64,000 nucleotides of DNA, taken from Brevibacillus brevis. GTDB taxonomy: Bacteria; Bacillota; Bacilli; Brevibacillales; Brevibacillaceae. A model generated the notes under the pieces. It saw only the letters and a list, made by a program, of their open reading frames with translations, did no database searches and was not told the DNA's origin. The position numbers were made by a program, and so were the translations under genes. The stretch is from NCBI RefSeq assembly GCF_001039275.2, contig NZ_CP030117.1:6241001-6305000 (forward strand). Direction: 5' to 3'. Of the stretch, positions 42,910 to 53,010 are shown in pieces. The stretch's first letter is position 1; each line of letters opens with the position of its first letter.

Positions 42910-43725
42910 ATGAAGAACAGAGGTATCGATGACCAAACCGTTCTAAAGCTGACCTATTCCATCGTCCAGTTGGTCAAAGGATTGGAATCCCGCTTTCATC
43001 ATGCCAAAGATTACGAGCTCATGCTGTTTGGCTACCAAATATCAACGATGTTCAATCTGCTCGTCAGACTGCATACCCACATACATAACAAGCAGATTGC
43101 TCACAGCCTCCTATTTGAATCGCGTAACCCTTTCCATCCCACTAGTGAAATGTACACACATGTCCTTGCTGCGATTGCCCAGTTATCGGAATTGGTAAAG
43201 ACATGGGGGTTTCCACATAAACAAATCGCCACCTTGATTGAAAATCATCTGCGGCAATTACAATCGTTTTACTCGATAGAAGTCCATTCCCATCACCAAG
43301 CAAAGTCTATGGAACCGGAAGAGAATTCCCACTACGACAAGCCGATCCAATTGGAGCTGGAAGAAGAATTACCATGCGACGAACCGATACTGCTGGATCC
43401 AGGTGAGCAAACGAAAACTACTGACGCTCCACCTATGCCTCCCCCAACCCCTCCATTGCTCACAAACAACGCACGCATTGATACAGCCAACAACCGGAAA
43501 TCAGTACGTTCAAAACCCCCATTAGTAGCACAGGCTGCCTCCATCCCTACTCCCGATAAAAACAAAAGCAAACCCAAGCGTCCCAAGCCTGTAACAAACG
43601 TGGCGAAAATGCGAGGCCAGAAAAAAATGCAGGCAAAGCGAGTGTCTGCACCTGCAAAGCCTCCCTTTGTACCGAACTCCGTAAAAGTACGTATCGGCAA
43701 TGTCACCAAGGTCATCCACATATGA
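42910..43725 (+). CDS. Uncharacterised two-part protein (helical domain plus basic Pro-rich tail)
   Basis: A 271-residue protein I do not recognise. Residues 1-125 are helical (IVQLVKGLESRFHHAKDYELMLFGYQ...HTHIHNKQ). Residues 140-165 are acidic. Residues 170-271 are low-complexity, rich in Pro/Lys (SKPKRPKP, KMRGQKKMQAKR) and end VRIGNVTKVIHI. No signal peptide or membrane span is seen. GAGGTC precedes the ATG. It sits between the small family proteins and the MBL gene, so a structural or scaffold role in the same surface layer is a reasonable guess only. Confidence 0.7.
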   Translation: MKNRGIDDQTVLKLTYSIVQLVKGLESRFHHAKDYELMLFGYQISTMFNLLVRLHTHIHNKQIAHSLLFESRNPFHPTSEMYTHVLAAIAQLSELVKTWGFPHKQIATLIENHLRQLQSFYSIEVHSHHQAKSMEPEENSHYDKPIQLELEEELPCDEPILLDPGEQTKTTDAPPMPPPTPPLLTNNARIDTANNRKSVRSKPPLVAQAASIPTPDKNKSKPKRPKPVTNVAKMRGQKKMQAKRVSAPAKPPFVPNSVKVRIGNVTKVIHI

Positions 43726-43753
43726 ACCTGAATCTAATGAAGGAGTAAGGGAT

Positions 43754-44677
43754 ATGGATCGTTTGGAATTGATCGAAGTGGCCGGCAATAGTTATGTAGT
43801 CTCCGGTAAATACGGGATCGGTGTCTATTTGGATAGGTCCAGCAAAACCGCTGTTTGCATTGATAGCGGACCGAATGCCACTGTTATCGAGAAAGTATGT
43901 ACGAAAATCAGCGATCGAGGGTATCAAATCCTTGCCGTAGTTCATACACATGGTCACGCTGTTAATTATGGTGGCAATCTCTATTTGAAAAAGAGGTTCC
44001 CCAACCTTCGCATCTACGCGACACATCTCGCCTCCTATCTCATTGAAAATCCGCATCTCGAGCCTTTCGTTTTCGACGCAGGTAGAGGGGCTGATACGGA
44101 GCCTGATCAAAACAAAAGGAATGCTCATGCGCTAGTAACAGATTATCTGCCATCTACCGATGGTATCTTTCACGTCCATTCCATTCCATTCAAAATCGTC
44201 TCCTTGCCTGGACATTCGCCGGGAATGGTCGGCATTATTACCCCTGATCATGTCCTTTATTGCGGCGATGCCTTATTTGGTCCCAAAACATTGAACAAGC
44301 AGGATCTCCTTTTTTTTAACGATCCGAGTGCTGCCAGAAGAAGCTTCAAGAAGCTCTCGACGATGAAATTGAACGCTTATGTGCTGTACCATGGTGGACC
44401 CTTTAAGACAGTCACAGGTTTAATTAACAAGCATCTCACCCTTATGAAAGACACCTCTGCTTTTCTTGAAGCATGGATTCATGAGCAGCCAAGCACTCTC
44501 GAACAAGTAGTCCAAAAAGTCATGAAAAAGTATGAGTTTGAAGATGACTTGCACCGCTACGGTTTGACTACTTCGATTATCCGTTCTTATTTAAAAGAGC
44601 TACAGCAAGAGAACCGAATTGTCGCAAAAGTGGACAATGGTTTACTGCTATTTAGCAAACCTGCGGCAACCACGTGA
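43754..44677 (+). CDS. Metallo-beta-lactamase-fold protein with altered metal site
   Basis: A 307-residue MBL-fold protein with C-terminal winged-helix-like domain (about 245-300). The HxHxDH motif reads HGHAVN: the two histidines of metal site 1 remain, but the Asp and His of site 2 are Val and Asn. Later ligands are kept (LPGHSPG, CGDALFG, YHGG). It is probably a mono-metal hydrolase or a changed activity. ATG 43754 has AAGGAG upstream; the frame from 43700 overlaps the preceding gene. The next gene follows immediately. Confidence 0.85.
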   Translation: MDRLELIEVAGNSYVVSGKYGIGVYLDRSSKTAVCIDSGPNATVIEKVCTKISDRGYQILAVVHTHGHAVNYGGNLYLKKRFPNLRIYATHLASYLIENPHLEPFVFDAGRGADTEPDQNKRNAHALVTDYLPSTDGIFHVHSIPFKIVSLPGHSPGMVGIITPDHVLYCGDALFGPKTLNKQDLLFFNDPSAARRSFKKLSTMKLNAYVLYHGGPFKTVTGLINKHLTLMKDTSAFLEAWIHEQPSTLEQVVQKVMKKYEFEDDLHRYGLTTSIIRSYLKELQQENRIVAKVDNGLLLFSKPAATT

Positions 44678-44703
44678 ACAAAGGCTATATATGGGGGTGT
44701 ACC

Positions 44704-46575
44704 ATGGGAAAAAAACGTATTTTAATCGGTAGTCCCATTCAACAATTCCCGATCATTTTGGAGGAATTCCTTCCATCCCTCACGGAGCTGACTACCAAAA
44801 ACGAACTGGTTCATTACATGTTCATTGACGATAACAAAGACCCACTATCCAGTTCACTCTTGGCTGATTTCGAGAAGGAGAACAAACGAACCGTCATCCT
44901 CAAAAACACAGACGATGACACGTATGTCCGAAATGAAATGACTCATTATTGGACGGAACGAAATATTTGGAAAGTAGCGGAAATGAAAGATACGATTATC
45001 TCCTATGCGCTCAAAGAGGGGTTCGATTATTTGTTTTTGATCGATTCCGATCTCGTTTTACACCCTCATACCCTGCAACAATTGCTTCAAGCCAATAAAG
45101 ATATTATCTCCAACATTTACTGGACACGTTGGCAGCCTGATACGATTGAGCTTCCTCAAGTTTGGCTGATGGACCAATACACGTTGACACGTGAAGGCGC
45201 AACTGAATCAGCGGAGAACCAAAACTTTTTAGAGATGCTGCGTAAACCGGGTGTGTATGAGGTAGGCGGCCTCGGTGCATGCACGTTAATCCATCGAAAG
45301 GTCTTGGAGGCAGGCGTCAGCTTTAAACAAATAGCGAACTTGTCGTTCTGGGGAGAAGATCGGCATTTTTGCGTTCGGGCTGTAGCTATGGGCTTTTCTT
45401 TACATGTGGATACGCATCTTCCTGGGTACCACATCTACCGTCAGTCGGATCTGGCAGGAGTAAGTGAGTATCGCAAAAAAAATGGTATGACAGCGGGGAA
45501 ATCGAGTCAGATTTCAATCAGTTTATGCATGATCGTCAAAAATGAAGAAGACGCTCTGGAGCGTTGCCTCTCAACCGTTGCGGATCTCGTCGAGGAAATC
45601 ATTATCGTCGACACGGGTTCAACAGACCGCACGAAAGAAATTGCGTCCAACTATGGCTGCACCCTTTATGATTTTGAGTGGATTGATGATTTTTCAGCCG
45701 CACGCAACTATGCGTTCAGCAAGGCAACATGCCCCTATATTTTGTGGCTGGATGCAGACGATATCCTTCTGGAGAAAGATCGGCAGCTCTTCCGCGAGTT
45801 GAAGTTTACGTTGAATTACAGCATCGACAGTGTCACGATGAACTACAACCTTTCTGTAGACAGCAATGGGAATGTGGCATACAGCATTCGCCGCAATCGC
45901 CTCGTAAAACGCGACCGCGGTTTTCGCTGGATCGGACCTGTCCATGAGTATTTGGAAGTGAGCGGAAACGTCATCAACAGTGACATATCCATCACGCATA
46001 ATAAGCAGAAGGAATACACGGACCGCAATCTGCAAATCTATCGACGCAGGGATGCCAAAGGGGAAGAATTCTCTCCACGGGACTTGTACTATTATGCGAA
46101 TGAATTACGCGACAATCAGTATCATGAAGAAGCCATTACTTTTTACACGAAGTTCCTGAACACCCAACAAGGCTGGGTAGAGGACAACATTAACGCTTGC
46201 TTGAAGTTGGCGAGTTGCTATTCCCATCTATACGAGAGACAAAATGTTCTGTCGTCGCTCTATCGTACGTTCAACTACGATCGCCCACGGGCGGAAGCGT
46301 GCTGTCAGATCGGAGCCTTTCACGTCGAAGATAAAAATTGGCCGCTGGCAATTTTTTGGTATGATCTCGCTACAAAAGTAGAGCGACCTGCCGAAAAGCT
46401 CGCACACATCGACCACGTTTCCTGGACCTGGCTACCTCATCTTCAACTCTGCTTGTGCTATTCTCAAATGGGGGATAACGAGAAATCACGTCACCACAAT
46501 GATATTGCCTACTCTTATAACCCAACTCACCCTAGCATTCTTTACAACAAAAGATATTTTGAGTCTCTGACCTAA
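44704..46575 (+). CDS. Two-domain glycosyltransferase with TPR-like tail
   Basis: A 623-residue protein with two GT-A domains. The first (about 1-260) has FDYLFLIDSDLVLHPHTL (DxD DSD) and GGLGACTLIHRKVLE, as in Anp1-like/GT2 enzymes. The second (about 268-480) has ISLCMIVKNEEDAL, VDTGSTDRT and LWLDADDI. TPR-like helices follow (DLYYYANELRDNQYHEEAITFY). It probably adds two consecutive sugars. ATG 44704 with GGGGGTG upstream is preferred to GTG 44674, which overlaps the MBL stop. It lies just upstream of the collagen-like gene, its likely acceptor. Confidence 0.88.
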   Translation: MGKKRILIGSPIQQFPIILEEFLPSLTELTTKNELVHYMFIDDNKDPLSSSLLADFEKENKRTVILKNTDDDTYVRNEMTHYWTERNIWKVAEMKDTIISYALKEGFDYLFLIDSDLVLHPHTLQQLLQANKDIISNIYWTRWQPDTIELPQVWLMDQYTLTREGATESAENQNFLEMLRKPGVYEVGGLGACTLIHRKVLEAGVSFKQIANLSFWGEDRHFCVRAVAMGFSLHVDTHLPGYHIYRQSDLAGVSEYRKKNGMTAGKSSQISISLCMIVKNEEDALERCLSTVADLVEEIIIVDTGSTDRTKEIASNYGCTLYDFEWIDDFSAARNYAFSKATCPYILWLDADDILLEKDRQLFRELKFTLNYSIDSVTMNYNLSVDSNGNVAYSIRRNRLVKRDRGFRWIGPVHEYLEVSGNVINSDISITHNKQKEYTDRNLQIYRRRDAKGEEFSPRDLYYYANELRDNQYHEEAITFYTKFLNTQQGWVEDNINACLKLASCYSHLYERQNVLSSLYRTFNYDRPRAEACCQIGAFHVEDKNWPLAIFWYDLATKVERPAEKLAHIDHVSWTWLPHLQLCLCYSQMGDNEKSRHHNDIAYSYNPTHPSILYNKRYFESLT

Positions 46576-46720
46576 CTCCCCTCGTGACCATGAAAAAGTT
46601 ACCCACCCTGTGGGTGAATGCAATGGTGGTCTATTTTTTGATGAGCACGGTGCTTACCGGTTAATACAACAGCCAAACTGGAAATCGGATTGGCTTTTTT
46701 CTGTTTCTATACAGCCAGGC

Positions 46721-46748
46721 ACGCGCACAGATAAGGCTTCATACCATA
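46721..46748 (+). promoter_or_regulatory. Candidate sigma-K (mother-cell) promoter
   Basis: AC (46721-46722), a 17-base spacer, then CATACCATA (46740-46748), an exact fit to CATANNNTA. It lies 34 bases upstream of the collagen-like gene start. The motif is short and could be chance. Confidence 0.45.
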
Positions 46749-46763
46749 GTGATGAGTTTTTGA

Positions 46764-47846
<1,083 letters not shown>

Positions 47847-47866
47847 CGAGGCCCTGCCATTATGAA

Positions 47867-47902
47867 AAAAGCTGACTGCACTCTACCATGCAGTCAGCTT
47901 TT
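47867..47902. terminator. Bidirectional terminator
   Basis: AAAAGCTGACTGCA/TGCAGTCAGCTTTT hairpin between the collagen-like gene and the convergent PhnA-like gene. Confidence 0.9.
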
Positions 47903-47911
47903 CCTCGTCCA

Positions 47912-48253
47912 TTACACCTTTTTCACAAATTCCGATTTTAATTTCATCGCGCCAAAACCATCGATTTTACAATCAATATCATGGTCTCCATCAATCAGGC
48001 GAATGTTTTTTACCTTTGTTCCTATTTTTACAACTAATGAAGTTCCTTTTACCTTGAGGTCTTTAATGACCGTTACTGTGTCGCCATCGTTAAGGACATT
48101 TCCATTCGCATCCTTGATGACCTTGTTATCTTCACCGTTATCGTTGCCTGCTTGGAGCGTCCACTCATGGCTGCATTCCGGGCATACCAAGGAGCTTCCA
48201 TCTTCGTACGTGTATTCTGAATGACATTTTGGGCAATTTGGCAATTGACTCAT
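47912..48253 (-). CDS. PhnA/YjdM-type zinc-ribbon protein
   Basis: A 113-residue protein. A zinc ribbon occupies residues 5-30 (NCPKCHSEY...VCPECSHEW), then an SH3-like PhnA domain ([15 protein letters not shown] and [14 protein letters not shown]). The family is historically named for phosphonate utilisation, but its role is not established. ATG 48253 with GGAGGT upstream is preferred; the start at 48271 contains that site. Confidence 0.9.
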   Translation of the reverse strand: MSQLPNCPKCHSEYTYEDGSSLVCPECSHEWTLQAGNDNGEDNKVIKDANGNVLNDGDTVTVIKDLKVKGTSLVVKIGTKVKNIRLIDGDHDIDCKIDGFGAMKLKSEFVKKV

Positions 48254-48314
48254 CTTTGATATAACCTCCATTCGATACTGTCCATTCTATCATAAACTAG
48301 CCTGAAAACCTGGC

Positions 48315-50135
48315 CTAACCAGTAAGCCCTTCGTCCCGTGCTTTTTTAACGGCCTCTTCGCGATTCTTAACACCCAGTTTTGCATAAATCACTGTGGTAC
48401 AATTGCGTACCGTTCCTTCAGAAAGAAAGATTTTCTCCGCGATTGTTTTCATGCGAAGCCCCTCTACTAACGAGGCCAGTATGCCTCTTTCCCGTTCCGT
48501 CAACCCATAGGGACACTCGCGTCCTTGCTTTTGGCGAAGTCCATTCAGCTCTTCTTGCTGCAAGCGCATTTCTTTAAAAAGGACATCCGCAATCTTATGG
48601 TTAATCAACGCTTCCCCCTGATGAACAACTCGTATCGCCTCTACGAGCTCGACCGGACTAACCGATTTTAACAAGTAGCCATTCGCGCCACTCCCTAGCG
48701 TTTCCGTCGCAAGGGCTGTTTCTTCGAAGGTCGTCAACATAATGACACGCATGTCTGGCCACCGCTCACGTATCGCTTGTAATGTCTTCGCCCCGTCCAT
48801 GACAGGCATTTGAACGTCCAAAAGCACGACGTCGGGCTTTTCTTTTGGAATGATGTCTAGTGCCATCAAGCCGTTCTCTGCGACCCCGACAACTTGCAAA
48901 TCTTGCTGATTCTGTAAAACAAGCTGCAAACTTTCCCTCACAAAGGGCTGATCATCGACGATCAGGATACGTATGCCTGCACTTGGTACAGCCTGCATAG
49001 CTGGCAGACTACAAATGACCGTCACACCTCCCTCGTCCATACAATGGATCGATAATCGTCCCTGAAGTGCTTCCAGCCTTTCCTTCATCGATTGCAAACC
49101 AAATCCGAATTCGATCGTCCCATTTCCTTCCCCATTATCTTCTACCTGCAACCGAATCTGGGCTTCTTCAAAGTATAGCCCCACTTGAATTTGTGATGCT
49201 TTTCCGTGGCGCACAGCATTGGTCAGTGTTTCTTGCAAGCAGCGGTACAAAGTCAGCTTCATGGAACGGCTCAACGCATACTCAGCGCCGTACATACGCA
49301 GCTTGACGGACACCCCTGTAGCCACCGGAAATTGCCCGATCAATTCAACGAAGGCGGACTCCATGGTCGTAGCAGATTCATAGCCATTCTGAGCCCATTT
49401 GTGGAAAATCCCTCTGGACTCGTCCAAACCTTGTCGGGCCATCTGCAAAAGCATGTCCAGCCGGCTAGCCTCCGTATCCGGTATTTTAGACCGAAGCATC
49501 TCCATCCCCATAATGAGCGATGTCATCGTATGTCCGATCGTGTCATGCAGCTCTCTGGACATTTTGTTTCGTTCTTCCAGCAGCGTGATTTCCTCCACCT
49601 GGGAAGCGTATTGCTCCAATATCTGGTTCTGGTTTTGAATAATCAGGCTCTGCTTGTGCATACGGCTAAGCAATTGAAAGGCAAAACCAAGTGCATATGC
49701 CGCGAAATGGTACACAATGAGATCGCTTACGGCTATAGGCTCGAAATCAAACCCAATTGCCTCGCCCACAAGAAACGGAATCGCCAAAATCGCCAATGGT
49801 CCCGTCCAGCGATAAGATCGTCCCACACTGTGATATCCGATGAGAAAAGCGATGGGGATAAACTGCCATCTTACTCCCTCAAAAAAGAAGTTCAAGGCAA
49901 TACACAAGCCTCCACTCAAAATAATCTCAGCGAACAAATATAGGTTACGAGAGTATCGACGCAAACAACTGGGGACGACAAGCACGAAGAACAAAACGAT
50001 CAATGTCATCACTAGCGGATAAGGCAATTGATCGTGATGGCGGACAAAACCGAGAATAATCGTCAATCCCCACATAAAGTGGATGGTGAAGATCATCCAG
50101 TCGACCCATAACCATCGTTTAACAAATGCAAGCAA
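48315..50135 (-). CDS. Fused sensor histidine kinase and NarL-type response regulator
   Basis: One polypeptide of 606 residues. The N-terminal five or six spans (to about residue 165) are followed by a HisKA_3 domain with RELHDTIGHTMTSL (phospho-His). An HATPase domain (LQETLTNAVRHGK, DNGEG) comes next. A receiver domain follows (IVDDQPFVRE, phospho-Asp in VVLLDVQMPVMDG, Lys in GYLLKSVS), and a LuxR-type helix-turn-helix ends it (LTERERGILASLVEGL, IFLSEGTVRNC). Such partners are normally two genes. No internal ribosome binding site exists at the junction. TTG 50135 has GAGGTG six bases upstream; TTG 50159 is the longer alternative. Confidence 0.88.
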   Translation of the reverse strand: MLAFVKRWLWVDWMIFTIHFMWGLTIILGFVRHHDQLPYPLVMTLIVLFFVLVVPSCLRRYSRNLYLFAEIILSGGLCIALNFFFEGVRWQFIPIAFLIGYHSVGRSYRWTGPLAILAIPFLVGEAIGFDFEPIAVSDLIVYHFAAYALGFAFQLLSRMHKQSLIIQNQNQILEQYASQVEEITLLEERNKMSRELHDTIGHTMTSLIMGMEMLRSKIPDTEASRLDMLLQMARQGLDESRGIFHKWAQNGYESATTMESAFVELIGQFPVATGVSVKLRMYGAEYALSRSMKLTLYRCLQETLTNAVRHGKASQIQVGLYFEEAQIRLQVEDNGEGNGTIEFGFGLQSMKERLEALQGRLSIHCMDEGGVTVICSLPAMQAVPSAGIRILIVDDQPFVRESLQLVLQNQQDLQVVGVAENGLMALDIIPKEKPDVVLLDVQMPVMDGAKTLQAIRERWPDMRVIMLTTFEETALATETLGSGANGYLLKSVSPVELVEAIRVVHQGEALINHKIADVLFKEMRLQQEELNGLRQKQGRECPYGLTERERGILASLVEGLRMKTIAEKIFLSEGTVRNCTTVIYAKLGVKNREEAVKKARDEGLTG

Positions 50136-50315
50136 TTCGCACACCTCATCTACACCCAAACTTTCTCTCTATTATATTCCCAGATGACGCCCAGCTACTA
50201 TCACGATAAACCATGACATTCTGTTACTTCTCACCGTGACACTCATCGTCCTATACTCATCCCTGTCGCTGGCTTACAACAATTGACTGACGCAAAACGC
50301 GAAAGGTGATGAAAC

Positions 50316-52208
50316 ATGACATTATTTGCTCTACGAAAATGGTTTGCCGTTTTGCTCGTATCCTGCCTCATGCTGATACAGCCCCTATCTGTGGTCAATG
50401 CTCGCTCCCCTCTTACTACTCCTTCCATCGAACAAGTAGTTGATCCCCTCATGAAAAAGGAAATGCACAACTTGCATATCCCAGGTGCAGCCATTGTCAT
50501 TACCCAGGGAGATCGCATCATTTTTAAAAAAGGCTATGGTTTTGCCGACGTCGAACAGCAAATCCCCGTTGATCCTGAGCGTACGGTGTTTCGAATCGGT
50601 TCCGTGACCAAGTCGCTTACTGCTACTGCAGCGATGCAGCTCGTGGAAAAAGGCAAGCTTTCCTTACGCGAAGATTTGAATACTGTCCTAAAAGACTACA
50701 AAATTACCAATACTCGTTACGGCCTGATCACACTTCACCACCTGCTCACACATACAGCCGGTCTAGATGAAAAGATTTATAAAAGAGACAACCGCCAGAG
50801 TGTGATACCGGAATTCTCGACCGAGACCGTAAATGAAACGCTTCAGATGCAGGAGACGATTTTCACGCCAGGGAGCAAATTTCAATACAGTAATGCGGGC
50901 ACCGGATTGTTAGGAAGTGTAATCGAACAAGCTTCCGGCCAATCTTTGCATGACTATATGCGGGAGAATATCTTCCGCCCGCTAGGTATGGATTCCGCCG
51001 AATTGTATCTCCCACAAGACAGTAGCAAGCTGGCTAAAAGCTATTATTACGACGGAAACGGCTATCAAACGATTCCTTACTCGGGGATTATTTTCCCAGG
51101 GAGTGGTGCTGCTAATATGACACCCGTCGACTTCGCCCCCTATATGATCGCCCATCTTTCTGGCGGCAGCTATAACGGCACATCTCTGCTCAAACCAGAA
51201 ACTGTCCAGCTTATGCATGCCCAGCAATTCGCGGCCCATAAGCGCATGTACGGAATCGGCTACGGCTTTTTTAAAGGAGAGACGAAAAACGGCATTCCTA
51301 CCCTATGGGCAAACGGTGGGATTGATGGCTTTATCTCGAAAATGGTGCTAATTCCTTCAGAATCAATCGGCATCTTTGTTACGGTGAACGCCACGCATCC
51401 GGGCTTGGAGCTGCACGGCAAGGTCGTGAACGCGTTTACCGACAAGCTACTGACCGAGCAAGTCCGCAAGCCCCTAACTCCTGTTGCTGGAACCATAGAC
51501 GAAATAAAAAAGCTGGAAGGTCAATATCTGCTTACCCTGACGCCTGAGAATGGCTGGGGCAAAGGGCTTCGGCTGCTCAGTAGCTACCCGTACACAGTGA
51601 AGGCATTGGATGGGCAGACGATATCCGTGACTGGTTTATTCCAGAATGAAGGACAGCAATCCCTTGAGAAAAAGTTTGTACAGGTAGACGATCATTTCTT
51701 TCAAGAGATCGGCGGCGAGGAGCAGCTATATTTTCATGAGGAACAAGGGACATTTTATATGACAGGACCGATGAACTTTTCGCTCCCTCGTATCTCCTTC
51801 ATCGAAAGTCCACCTGTTCTCCTGGCTCTGTATGTGATTCCCGGAATCGTGTTCATCCTTCTTTCGCTCGTCTGGATCGCTCGTTACGGGCTACGCAAAT
51901 GGCGCAAACAATCGCACGCCATTTCGAAGATCGTTCCGATTATGGCTCTGCTTCATGGCATATTTTTTATCATCCAATTCACCTATGCAAACGCAGAGCT
52001 TGTCTATGGCTATCCGGCCTTCTACCAAGTCGTGGTTGCATCCCTACCGATTGTTTCGTTGGCCGCCGCCGCATATTTGATCCTGCGAATCGGAACAGCC
52101 AAGGAGCGCGATCGCTGGAAGGTAGCGAATGGCGCAGCAGCGGTACTCTCTATCCTGTATACTGGCTATTTATTTTACTGGAACTTTCTTTCGATTCATT
52201 ACTCATAA
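50316..52208 (+). CDS. Class C beta-lactamase-like serine hydrolase with membrane tail
   Basis: A 630-residue exported protein. A signal peptide is followed by a serine hydrolase domain (about 35-370) with SxxK as SVTK (SVTKSLTATAAMQL), YxN as YSNAG, and HHLLTHTAGL. A beta-rich region follows, then four C-terminal spans. The architecture matches FmtA/PbpX-like D-Ala esterases and peptidases acting on cell-wall polymers. AAAGGTG precedes the ATG. It is divergent from the kinase-regulator fusion and could be its target. Confidence 0.88.
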   Translation: MTLFALRKWFAVLLVSCLMLIQPLSVVNARSPLTTPSIEQVVDPLMKKEMHNLHIPGAAIVITQGDRIIFKKGYGFADVEQQIPVDPERTVFRIGSVTKSLTATAAMQLVEKGKLSLREDLNTVLKDYKITNTRYGLITLHHLLTHTAGLDEKIYKRDNRQSVIPEFSTETVNETLQMQETIFTPGSKFQYSNAGTGLLGSVIEQASGQSLHDYMRENIFRPLGMDSAELYLPQDSSKLAKSYYYDGNGYQTIPYSGIIFPGSGAANMTPVDFAPYMIAHLSGGSYNGTSLLKPETVQLMHAQQFAAHKRMYGIGYGFFKGETKNGIPTLWANGGIDGFISKMVLIPSESIGIFVTVNATHPGLELHGKVVNAFTDKLLTEQVRKPLTPVAGTIDEIKKLEGQYLLTLTPENGWGKGLRLLSSYPYTVKALDGQTISVTGLFQNEGQQSLEKKFVQVDDHFFQEIGGEEQLYFHEEQGTFYMTGPMNFSLPRISFIESPPVLLALYVIPGIVFILLSLVWIARYGLRKWRKQSHAISKIVPIMALLHGIFFIIQFTYANAELVYGYPAFYQVVVASLPIVSLAAAAYLILRIGTAKERDRWKVANGAAAVLSILYTGYLFYWNFLSIHYS

Positions 52209-52217
52209 GACTCCGAG

Positions 52218-52251
52218 GCCGCAACTGAGCTTTACAGTTGCGGCATTTTTT
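52218..52251 (+). terminator. Terminator of the serine hydrolase gene
   Basis: GCCGCAACTG/CAGTTGCGGC hairpin followed by ATTTTTTT. Confidence 0.9.
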
Positions 52252-52313
52252 TAAGCATAATGTTTGATCCAAGGAACTACCATTAAACTAAGCCGCATAA
52301 GGAGGAACGAACT

Positions 52314-52862
52314 ATGAGTACTTCTAGCTTAAAAATCGGGATTATTCTGGGCAGCTCTCGCCCAGGCCGAGTCAGTCCCCAAGTAGGTGCGTGGCTCAAA
52401 GGAGTTGCCGATCAACGAGGAGACGCAGCGTATGAGATCGTTGATATTGCGGACTTTCACTTACCGTTCTTTGGCGATCCGAGCGGTGAGCAACAAGTAG
52501 CCGCATGGGCGGCAAAGCTATCCAGTCTGGATGGATTCGTATTCGTTACCGCCGAATACAACCACAGCATCACAGGGGTATTAAAAAACGCACTCGACCT
52601 CGCCCGCAAGGAATGGTACAACAAGGCGGCCGGTATCGTCAGCTATGGTTCATCAGGCGGAACTCGTGCAGCAGAGCACTTACGTGGAATCCTGGGGGAA
52701 TTGCAGGTTGCCGATGTTCGTACACAACCTGCCTTCAATCTATTTACGGATTTTGAAAATTACACGGTCTTTAAACCATCCGAATTGCACATCCCACATG
52801 TAAACGACATGTTAAATCAAGTGATCAGTTGGTCAACGGCATTACAATCGGTTCGGGACTAA
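52314..52862 (+). CDS. NADPH-dependent FMN reductase
   Basis: A 182-residue flavodoxin-fold enzyme. FMN-binding loop GSSRPGRVSPQV is at residues 13-24, with the TAEYNHSITGVLKNALD signature and YGSSGGTRAAEHL. It reduces FMN or quinone-like electrophiles with NADPH. AAGGAGGA precedes the ATG. It is monocistronic. Confidence 0.92.
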   Translation: MSTSSLKIGIILGSSRPGRVSPQVGAWLKGVADQRGDAAYEIVDIADFHLPFFGDPSGEQQVAAWAAKLSSLDGFVFVTAEYNHSITGVLKNALDLARKEWYNKAAGIVSYGSSGGTRAAEHLRGILGELQVADVRTQPAFNLFTDFENYTVFKPSELHIPHVNDMLNQVISWSTALQSVRD

Positions 52863-52870
52863 TAAGAAAA

Positions 52871-52954
52871 CCTCTATCGAGGCCTTTACAAGGAGGAGCG
52901 ACCGCGTTTTAGCGGAAAGTTTCCATGCGCTCCGGAATTTATTTTATAAATTCC
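52871..52954. other. Cluster of small hairpins, function unknown
   Basis: Successive dyads: CCTC-TATC-GAGG (52871-52882); GGAGCG...CGCTCC (52895-52933) enclosing CCGC/GCGG and the palindrome GGAAAGTTTCC; and GGAATTTAT-TTT-ATAAATTCC (52934-52954). They lie between the FMN reductase and a true terminator. Either a structured RNA or a dispersed intergenic repeat is possible. Confidence 0.5.
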
Positions 52955-52966
52955 TATACGTTAGAA

Positions 52967-53004
52967 AAATGACTAGCAGCGATATCTGCTAGTCATTTCT
53001 TTTT
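52967..53004. terminator. Bidirectional terminator
   Basis: AAATGACTAGCAG/CTGCTAGTCATTT hairpin followed by CTTTTTC, between convergent genes. Confidence 0.9.
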
Positions 53005-53010
53005 CGTTCC

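Noticed and set aside
43332-43721. Minus-strand 129-codon frame
   Set aside because: Complement of the Pro/Lys-rich tail of the 42910 gene; low complexity explains the open frame.
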